64,000 nt of DNA from positions 18,707,928-18,771,927 of the forward strand of contig OZ022513.1 of NCBI GenBank assembly GCA_963989385.1, given 5' to 3'. This DNA is from Ctena decussata (taxonomy: Eukaryota; Mollusca; Bivalvia; Lucinida; Lucinidae). Each line of letters begins with the position of its first letter. Position 1 is the stretch's first letter. A model generated the notes under the pieces. It was not told where the DNA came from. It ran no database searches and saw nothing but the letters and a program-made list of their open reading frames with translations. Positions 56,121 through 64,000 of the stretch are shown here, piece after piece. Position numbers and translations under genes: made by a program.

Positions 56121-56279
56121 GTTATTGTAGGACGGAATAGTTGATGACGAGCAGGTTATGGTGGGTTTGGCTAGTGTTAGCTATATTACGGCAGGCTTGG
56201 TAGTGCAGAGCTAGAAAGGGTATAATATGAAAGTAGGATGAGTGGTAATTGGTAAAGTAATATAAGGAAGGGTGTGGTA

Positions 56280-56596
56280 CACTGTAAAAAGATCTGTAGA
56301 TTTTACAGTACAATACCCGGCAACCAGCTGCCAGTCCATTTCCCATTATTTTTACGGGTGTCTGCCTGTAGAACAATTTTTGAAATCTCGATATGGTAGA
56401 GTTATTTTAACTGACCACACTCGAAAAACCTTTATAGTATTGAACGGCTATATGACCAAAACAATACCTTTCTTATTCTACCCTACTCTGTGTGATGAGC
56501 CGGCAAATGTTTACGGGCGCCCGTAAAAATAACGGGAAACGGACTGGCAGCTGGTTGCCAGGTATTCTACCGTAAAAACAACGATTTTTTATAGCG
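56280..56596. mobile_element. MITE with cactgtaaa ends, second copy
   Basis: Collinear with 49160-49479: gctgccagtccatttcccat, tttacgggtgtctgcctgta, ggctatatgaccaaaacaat, cgggaaacggactggcagct. Confidence 0.88.
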
Positions 56597-57452
56597 TAGG
56601 GTAGGTTAGAACAGGATAGATTCGTAAGTGTTTGATATGGTGATTGCAAAAAAGAACAAATGCTAAACGTGGTCAGCTATGGGAGAGAAGGATTGTGTAG
56701 TTGTTCGTAGGAAAGATAATACTGTTGTTTTTGTTCGTAGGAAAGAGAATGCTGTTCTTTTTGTTTAGCGTAAGATAAGGTGTACATGTATGATAATGAG
56801 TAACGTCAAAGGAACGAGTAACGTCAAAGATGACCACCATCGGCGATATTCATCAAAAGTACGGAACCAGTTTGTTTTAAAAATTACTAGACACCAACGA
56901 AAAACAAATACGGTCGAATGGACGGACGGATGGGCGCCACAGGATGTTGACAGGGCAAGCTTCCCCTGTCGGTAAAGATATAGTTTCATGGAAATCCTGA
57001 AAAACAGGTTACTGAAATTTGCAACAAATCTTGTTTGAATGGTAGTAGAGCGGTTAAAGAAGCAAATCATAAGTCCAAACTCATAACCATATAAACATCG
57101 ACAAATCCGTATGTTGATACATAGACATGCTGACATGGACCCCCAAAACGGAAGTGTGATCAGATACTCGTGAATAGTAAGCATCACCTGCCTGTTATAA
57201 TACACCCGCCATGTGTATGAATCCGATGGTCTATGTATCTCATAGAAGAATCAGTGAAAATAGAAGTCGGTATCTGAAGGCCATACTATGTTTCGGCCGT
57301 TGCCATCAGGTCGGAAATAAGTTTAGAAACGGCCACATTGTAGGAATGAACGAGGTCGTTGTGCCTCCAGAATAATCTTTTTAACACAAGTAGTTTACTG
57401 GTGAGTAGCTAGATAAGACTTTAAGTCTTAGTCCGGCTAAGTTTAAGTCCAG

Positions 57453-57840
57453 TCATGAACAGACTCAATTAAATTGAGTCTGCTATTTTCTGCTATTTTC
57501 TATTCTTTGGTGTGTTCCTTGCTTCAATAGAATTTTACTTTTCAGGACATATTTATCTTCATTGCAGCTGGTGTTTGTGCCGTGTGGCGGCCGTAACACA
57601 TCCCCACGTATATCATCATAGTGCAGATTATATTTTCTGGTCTTTTTGGAATCATTGAGTTCATTTGAGTAATTTTGAAAATAGAGTTCCGCTTACGCCG
57701 GTGCTAGGGGGCGTGACTGGTATCGCATATTTCATTACTAGTCATGAACAGACTCAATTAAACCGAGTCTGCTATTTTCTATTCTTTGGTGTGTTCCTTG
57801 CTTCCAAAGGATCTTACTTTCAGAACATATTTACATCTAA
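57453..57840 (+). repeat. Direct repeat of ~90 bp around a palindrome
   Basis: The segment agtcatgaacagactcaatt with gagtctgctattttc, tattctttggtgtgttcctt and gcttc occurs at about 57453-57530 and 57740-57815. In the first copy the core cagactcaattaaattgagt plus ctg is a perfect palindrome. Confidence 0.8.
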
Positions 57841-58603
57841 CAAAGAATAACTCTAATGACAAGCAAAGTATTCGCAATCAAGACGCAGTTACTTATTTCA
57901 ATGATCTCATCAAGAAGGTTGCAAAGATATCAGAGAGGAAGTGTGTGGGACTAAAAATTATCAGATGATTCAAACTATTACAGAATATACTTTACAGAAT
58001 TAAATTAAATTAATAAATTTATTTCATCACAGTGCATTAGCAAAACTCAGAAAATAGTCCGCAGTGAATTTTGGCAAATGCAATTAAAAGCGCAAGCCGG
58101 TAGTCAGGGAAAAGAGGTGATATATCAGTCATTTACCTGATAATAGCAGTCAATACATGATAAAACTGTCGCGTCATGAGAATATGCGCCTTGTTCTCTA
58201 TAAAACTTCAGCAGCGACTCTTGCTTCCTATATGCAGGGGTATATGATTATGATGTATTAAGTAAACCATGTACATAAGTTGAATTCAACTTTTGATCCT
58301 TTCTGACGTTCGTCCAGTTGCACATCACGAACCCCGCCGCCCAGGATAACGGCTATGATCAGTCTGCATAGCATAAGGGTGAGGTATGTTTACTCTTGCT
58401 CCGGTTATAGTTTAATCATACTACTTTCTATGACATGAAACAGAAGAATGCATGTGTTGCTATTAAATGTAATTTATACTCTACAGAAGCATTTTCTGGC
58501 TTAAGCGCCAAAAGTTGTTTTTTCCCAGATAAGCTCGTTTTTGTTTTCCTACTTAGCCGCTATTTATCCCATTTAAGCGTATTTCCCATTTAGTCGCCTC
58601 ACA

Positions 58604-60101
58604 GACGTGGCCTTTAGGGCGGTTTTGACTGAGAGTTGTTAGATTAACGACATTAAGACGCTACATGTGTCAGTGCCAACCTCCAGGTGTATATTAAAAT
58701 GGGTTATGTCAATACAATTTAGATACATTATTGCGATGTAATGTATAATTTTGTTGACAAGAAAAGTTGTGGATATGCTGAATAAGTCTTTTCAAAATGA
58801 ACATAACGCCATTAATTCTGGAAGTTGACGCCTATACAGTATTAACGTAAAAACCAGAACGCTAGCCAGACATAAACATTTGCGTGTTATTCTGTGACAA
58901 TCTACTCCTCAACGTTCTCTGATACACACTATATGCCACGTTCCACTTAAGTTTAAAAGGGTTGTGAAAGAATAATTTTGTAAAAATTGCGTTTAAACTG
59001 GCGTTTTGTATACAAAGTATAAAGCAGAAAATGTATAATTACTTTGAGTACGAGTTTCTTGTATCAAATAGAGTTTTAGCGAAAATTTATTTGCGATTAT
59101 TTTTATGTTTACTCAAACATTTTCATGATGTTATGCAAATTGATTATTTATACGTGTTGATGCTCTTGATGTGTAGTTTCTCTTTGTTGGGTTTCTGGTA
59201 TCGAAGATATAGAGGATCTTACACTCAAGATCAGTTGAAACGAAATTTATGAAACGAGCCTTCGGCGAGATTCATAAATTTCGTATGAAATGACCACGAG
59301 TGGTAGATTTTGTTCATCATTTGACTCTTCAAAATCGGATATTATTGCCTTCATTATCAAACTTCATATAAAAATGAAAATTATTTCCACGAGAAAACGC
59401 ATTGTTTTCACGGTCGTTGTCAATGACGTCAAAAGTATGCGCCAAAATGTTATTTCACGTGTGGTCATACGATTTTTATAACACCTCGTTATCCACTGAA
59501 TAAGAGCGACGTCATATTATAAACATGTATACTGTATCAGTTCCGTTTTAAGGTTTGCGCTTTTTCCTTCTTTCGGTGGCTTCGGTGGATTGAGTTTCCT
59601 GTACGTTGCCTTTCATGGATATCGTCATTTATTGTTGAGGGCATCAATTGTTGAGGGCATCAGACCTCAACAATAGTAATATCCAGTTTTGTCGTAATTT
59701 TATTCTGTCAAGCCTTGCGTTTTCGCAGTATCAGGATGAAAAACAGTAAACCAGTCGAATTTTCTCATCTACACAGAATTTCTAAATGTATGGAGGAACA
59801 TGGTTGATTGACGGCACGATATACCGAAACGCCAAAGGGACGTCGTGTGCCTGCTAGGATGGTCATTCTAGCCTCGAAAGGGGCTTGGTTTCGACGTTGT
59901 TTGATGTTCAATATTTATGTTTAAGTATCATGTATGTGCATACATTTGTTGACTCATGTATGTCACAAATGCGACCTGAGTATCCTGAATAAAATTACTT
60001 CGACTTGATTCGACCTGAATAAATAGGTAGGCATCACTGTCTATTTGTAGACATGGATACCTAACCTAGTTATTAGTTTTGATTAGACTTGTAGAAATTA
60101 T
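58604..60101. other. Intergenic, one clear hairpin
   Basis: The hairpin 59237-59285 (aacgaaatttatgaa / ttcataaatttcgt) surrounds gagccttcggcgaga. A short duplication, attgttgagggcatca, is at 59631-59662. There is no gene. Confidence 0.45.
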
Positions 60102-60634
60102 ACTCCTCGTCAAAAGTTTAGCATAATTATTTGTGCAGTAACTGTGTTAAGTCGTAAATTGCTACATTGATTGTGGTCCAATCATTTCTAGATAGGACAT
60201 AAAAAAAACCTTGTCAATACTTGTTTTTATAATCATTAACAATGCATTTTCCCCATGAATTCTTATCAGGTTTGTCCTACAGAAAAATGTCGGACTCTGA
60301 TATGACACTTCAAATTTTATGTACAACGTACTTGTTCCGTGGTCTCCTGTCTGACTTGAGACAATATTTTTCCAAGCACGACATTTCTATACGCAGAAAA
60401 TAAAACATAAAAAAACATTATTTCATACGAAAAAGTCAACCAACCAAAATTCTTCAAACTGATAAATTGGGACAAAATTGACAACAGGCAACTGCTTAAG
60501 TATTCAATCTTTCCAAATCTATAAATCATATTGTCGTCTTTCTCGTTTAATAGTTTGCAAATTTTCTGCAAAACCTGTAACAAGGGTACATGTACTACAA
60601 AGCTAAATATGCTAAACTTTTGGCGAAGTGAATA
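60102..60634. mobile_element. TIR MITE inserted in family G, TA target
   Basis: The ends ctcctcgtcaaaagtttagc and (inverted) cacttcgccaaaagtttagc match, with TA at each side. Host phrases on both sides (gtagaaattata ... tatttacagtacgcc) correspond to one uninterrupted phrase in copy A (38760-38785). Confidence 0.75.
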
Positions 60635-61713
60635 TTTACAGTACGCCCTTTAATATTTTAACCAGTATTTTATTTTAACTAGTCTACAGTTTAATCCCCT
60701 AAACAAAGAGTCATTTTCACCTGAATCAATACACAAGGATAACAAAACTCTACTTCAAACACACCTACCTACCAGAATACACTTTACAATAGCAGTTTGT
60801 GTAATGATAAAATTCACCAAGAATCACAAGACTGCATGAAAATGATGTGTTTCCTATAAGTTAGCTATCTGTGTGCAAACTTTCGTCTAGCATATACATA
60901 CATTAGAAGGGAAGCAAACTTGTTTCAGGCACTGAAAAGGGCACTTCGGTAAAGTTATGTAGGGTGGTGCGGAATCTGTGCCCTACAAAGGGAAGTAGCA
61001 GACAACACTGGAAGTGTTGTACTCTCTTTAAACCTATTTTGGTCTAATACCATTTAACTGAAGAAGGCCTTAGGCCGCATTATTACGTAGTTTGCACAAA
61101 AAGAGCAACTTCATAATATCATCCAGGGAAGTAAACAGGAAGGCTCGAAGTTTCTTTTCTTTGTTAAACTTACGAAGGTACAAAGATTAACTAAGTTCAT
61201 TCAGTAACTGTATTAAGAGGGACTGTATTAATAGGATTCATTTTTTTAAGAATTTGAAGACTTTCGTTATTCTAAGATAAATGGATACACTTTCAGTGCA
61301 AGCTTTTCTGCCATATTCATTTTCGCGTCCCTTCTCAATATGGTCAACTCCTAAATAAAAGAATTTGCTCTTCTTGGAGCAAATTTGTTCCTTTAAGACT
61401 TTACCCTTTTTGGAAGGGTTTCGTTGACGAGGGAAGCAAACAGGAAGTAACAAAAGTCCCCCTACCCACCTTCAAAAATATGGTAAAAACATGGAGGTGT
61501 AACAATACAACTTCAGGGCATTCTGATTGATGCCGTGATTCCTGCCGATCTAAACACTCAGGATAATGTAATGACATGTTTTGCACAGTTCCGGATAAGG
61601 TTTTGCTTTGATGACACTTCCGAGTCAATATTGTTGCTATTTTAAAATTATATCTTGTTATATCTCACTGAGGTCGTCTAACAACATCATGCTGTCATGG
61701 AGAATTACAAAAC
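60635..61713 (+). repeat. Long dispersed repeat family G, copy B (first part)
   Basis: Collinear with 38770-40370 but without the three insertions found there. It resumes at 63781 after a ~2-kb insertion. Confidence 0.88.
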
Positions 61714-62084
61714 AAGATGTATCTTAAACAAGATACACGACGAAGCTAAACGAAATGATATTTTTTAGACATATCTTCACTCGGAATCTGTTTAAAGCTG
61801 ACCAATGCACGTAATATTTCAGTCTGCTTTTATATACGTACAAATGCAGGCTATATCCTCGAACAATGTTATTGGTCCGTTCAAGCGCCCCTGCTTTATA
61901 TGCACAACCCAATACAAGTATTGCGAAAACCAACCTTTGTTCAATCAGCAGATTCAACTGTGCAGACGTACGGATAAACGATGAAGTTTGCGGACAGACG
62001 GCCAGACAGACATACGAACGAGCACCAAGCCGTAGTTAGGGTACATTCTCTTCTTATTAGCTTTAGCTTGTACAGGAATTGTAT

Positions 62085-62751
62085 AGTAGGGTAAGGTGGG
62101 GTAAAATGCCCATGCGGGATAAAACGCCCATGCCTTTTATATCAATGTCCATATGGTTCAGGGAGTAAAGTGTTATTGAATTAAATATGCCAGAGTGTAT
62201 GACGCCTTATCAACAGACACTTCAAAGAAGCATATCTACTTGTAGTTTTTTTTTATCATGAATTTGAACATTTTGTGCAGTTTTCTGTAAATCGGGATGA
62301 CTGAATGTTTTCTTGCAGTTCATCTTGCTGAGAGAACTTAACACTTTGCGACAGTCTGTTTGCAAAATAAGCGATGTTTACTCTGTCGCGAAATCTTGTT
62401 ATTTGCATGTGTTAAAGTCAATATCCATATTGGACAAAACGACCTCACTTCAGAAATCAGGTATGGATGTTCTTTTGCAAAACTACAGCAAACTGTGGGC
62501 GCACAACGCAAGGTGATATTGCATGGTATTGGGCCTCTGAAGCTTGATGATTCGCCTTACATGATTAAAGGCGTACAATAGTGGGGGGACAAAACGCCCA
62601 CTTGAAATGATTTTATAAGTATCAAATAAAATATTTGATCTAACTGGAATATCCTTTTTGGGCAAAGGAATCAGTATTTTCTAAAAAGAAACAATAAAAT
62701 CTGGAGATAAAGTCTAAGCGTTTTGTCCCATCTAAAAAGGCGTTTTGCCCA
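62085..62751. mobile_element. TIR unit with aaaacgccca motifs
   Basis: The left end is agtagggtaaggtggggtaa, aatgcccatgcgggataaaa, cgcccat. The right end, inverted, is gggcaaaacgcc and gggacaaaacgc, with another gacaaaacgcccac at 62588. ttggacaaaacgacctc is internal. The gggtaaggtgggg start is familiar from mariner-like MITEs. Two short + frames (62313-62516, 62360-62581) are not recognisable proteins. Confidence 0.5.
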
Positions 62752-63184
62752 GAATATTTAAAAATGCAAATTCTGTAATTATGTTAAAAACCTACTATAT
62801 TTCCAGATTTAAGTGCCATAATTTGTTGGAATTTTAATTTCCTTAACAGAAAAGCTTATTCCAAATAAGATCAGGGAGTTTCTTAGAAAATGGCAAAGAA
62901 GTTTCCTTACGGGGGCGTCCTCACTCCCCCTTTACTATAAATGAAACTAGGAGTAACAAATTATAAATCTTCGCAATTAAGATCCCTCCACTCTCTGTTC
63001 TTAATTGCGAGAATTTCTCTTCATAGCTTCAACTGAATCGGCATTGCATTTTTTTATTTCCAAGGGAGAAAACTCTGACTATTTTTATTTAGTGTGAAAA
63101 TTACACCCATAGCATTTGCAGTAGGCCTAAATAAAGATCATTTTTTCTTCTAAATTTGCCTTTCCAACTTCCAAAATCAGTGTT

Positions 63185-63425
63185 TATGCTTTGTCGAGGT
63201 ACAAAAGGTGAAGTATAAGAGGTAATGGTAGGAGTAGTTGGTGTCTTAGAGCACAGGATATGAATGGTAAAGCCCATCCCACTCCTTTCGCTACCTTTAT
63301 TCTTTCCTAATTCGAAAAATGTACTCATTTACCGATGGGGTGACAGAAACAGAGTTTTTCAGCCACTGCCGGGTTTGAACCCGTGACTTTCAGTGCAATA
63401 GTCGACCACCGCGTGTCACATTATA
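63185..63425 (-). mobile_element. tRNA-related SINE, second family (copy 2)
   Basis: On the minus strand: gcggtggtcgactattgcac, cgggttcaaacccggcagtg (B box), ctgtcaccccatcggtaaat and gaaaggagtgggatgggct. The order is the same as at 14599-14870. Confidence 0.7.
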
Positions 63426-63780
63426 TACCATCTAACATCTGATATGTAGATAACTACTTTTATCTTACCGGATTGTGCATGCGTGATCTTGCCATGCGCA
63501 GTTTGCATATGCCTTACACCAGATTTTCTCATAATAAGGGTGAAACTTTGGTCATGAAAATGCAAAGACCAATGGTTAGAGCAATGCGAATCAAGGGTGT
63601 AGCTGCCTGTACGCAAATCCGCCGGTCGGTATTGTCAAATATATACACTGTCAATACGCATCTGCGTATTTGCATATTGAAATTTTTGCAAACACTTCGA
63701 TCTTAGACGAGCCTGCACAACCGCATTTCGCTTGTTGCAGAAAATGTCGATAGCCCTTTAAGCAAGTATACAGTTGCAGT

Positions 63781-64000
63781 AAAAAGAGAGACCAATGTTT
63801 AGATCGCTGCATCTGCACTGCTGTTTCTTACTGGTCCTGTTGGACAAAGGACAAAGTAAATTCAACCAGATAAAAGACGTGTAGAAATGTTCCAAAGCCA
63901 TTCAATGACTATCTCAGTTATAAACAAAGTTTTAAAGAATTTGAAGGCGCTATATTTGCACTGCATTGGGTTCATGCGGCGGGCGTACAATACATTTGAA
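63781..64000 (+). repeat. Family G, copy B (second part)
   Basis: It matches 40380-40690: gcatctgcactgctgtttct, ggacaaaggacaaag, gacgtgtagaaatgt, aaagaatttgaaggcgc and the atacattTgaa end. It continues past the window. Confidence 0.88.

Larger units (their letters stand above)
55386..58603. mobile_element. 3.2-kb TIR transposon candidate with subterminal repeats
   Basis: The left end tgtgaagcgactaaatggga, aatgtgcttaagtgggataa matches the inverted right end tgtgaggcgactaaatggga, aatacgcttaaatgggataa. The motif cgcttaagtgggaaa recurs several times at the left (55405-55545) and right (58495-58600), as transposase-binding subterminal repeats would. The interior has a minisatellite-like gtagtatagtgtag stretch (55600-56100), a MITE (56280-56596) and a 90-bp duplication. 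No transposase or target duplication is recognised. Confidence 0.6.
61714..63780. mobile_element. Insertion that splits family G copy B
   Basis: Copy A runs directly from gtcatggagaattacgaaaa to agatccctgcagctgcactg; here about 2.07 kb intervene. The inserted block holds the aaaacgccca TIR unit, a SINE and a piece of the gggcgtagct MITE family, so it is composite. The ends were not resolved. Confidence 0.6.

Noticed and set aside
56765..57205. 146-codon minus-strand frame, one of the longest orphan frames
   Set aside because: No recognisable motif. The region contains ggacggacgga-type repeat wording and an equally open shadow frame on the other strand.

Overview
This is a 64-kb piece of animal nuclear DNA. 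It has split genes with GT-AG introns, LINEs, tRNA-derived SINEs, hundreds of bases of satellite-like tandem repeats and many palindromic MITEs. The repeat types (gctcacct-bordered elements with ccgtcgtccgtc, 'accaacaaagtgg' palindromic MITEs) and the fibrinogen-related lectin genes point to a mollusc, most likely a bivalve. The species cannot be read from the sequence.

The only convincing host genes are two tandem fibrinogen-related domain (FReD) lectin genes on the + strand. Gene 1 has exons at 14120-14277, 21158-21254, 23879-24043 and 24916-25169. Gene 2 has exons at 46697-46852, 49004-49103, 50796-50960 and 51936-52186. Both have the same exon phases and lengths. Gene 1's domain is intact. 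Gene 2 is 2 bp short in its first FReD exon, which breaks the frame. Upstream exons (signal peptide, coiled coil) were not found for either gene.

Almost everything else is mobile DNA. 1-1060, 17155-18404 and 27086-27390 are 5'-truncated copies of one RTE-like LINE. 27905-31900 is a nearly complete CR1/Jockey-group LINE (- strand) with a 2A-like ribosome-skipping peptide before its endonuclease. 37079-38392 (-) is a LINE ORF1-type gene with two in-frame stops. 42684-46097 (+) is a decayed Penelope-like/RT_like retroelement split by an 861-bp TTAA-flanked foldback. DNA-transposon-like units include 9582-13124, 16390-19271 (CACGGTG ends, 5-bp duplication), 7473-8615 and 55386-58603. Satellite-like arrays lie at 3555-5800, 10838-12545 and 34020-36530; the last carries a repeated hairpin.

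Layout: 1-14 kb repeats; 14-25 kb FReD gene 1 with TE-filled introns; 25-46 kb an island of retroelements, arrays and a 2-kb repeat; 46-52 kb FReD gene 2; 52-64 kb foldbacks, MITEs and a second copy of the 2-kb repeat. Nested insertions give relative ages: LINE inside the CACGGTG transposon, foldback inside the RT gene, SINE inside a satellite array, and a MITE inside one repeat copy but absent from the other.
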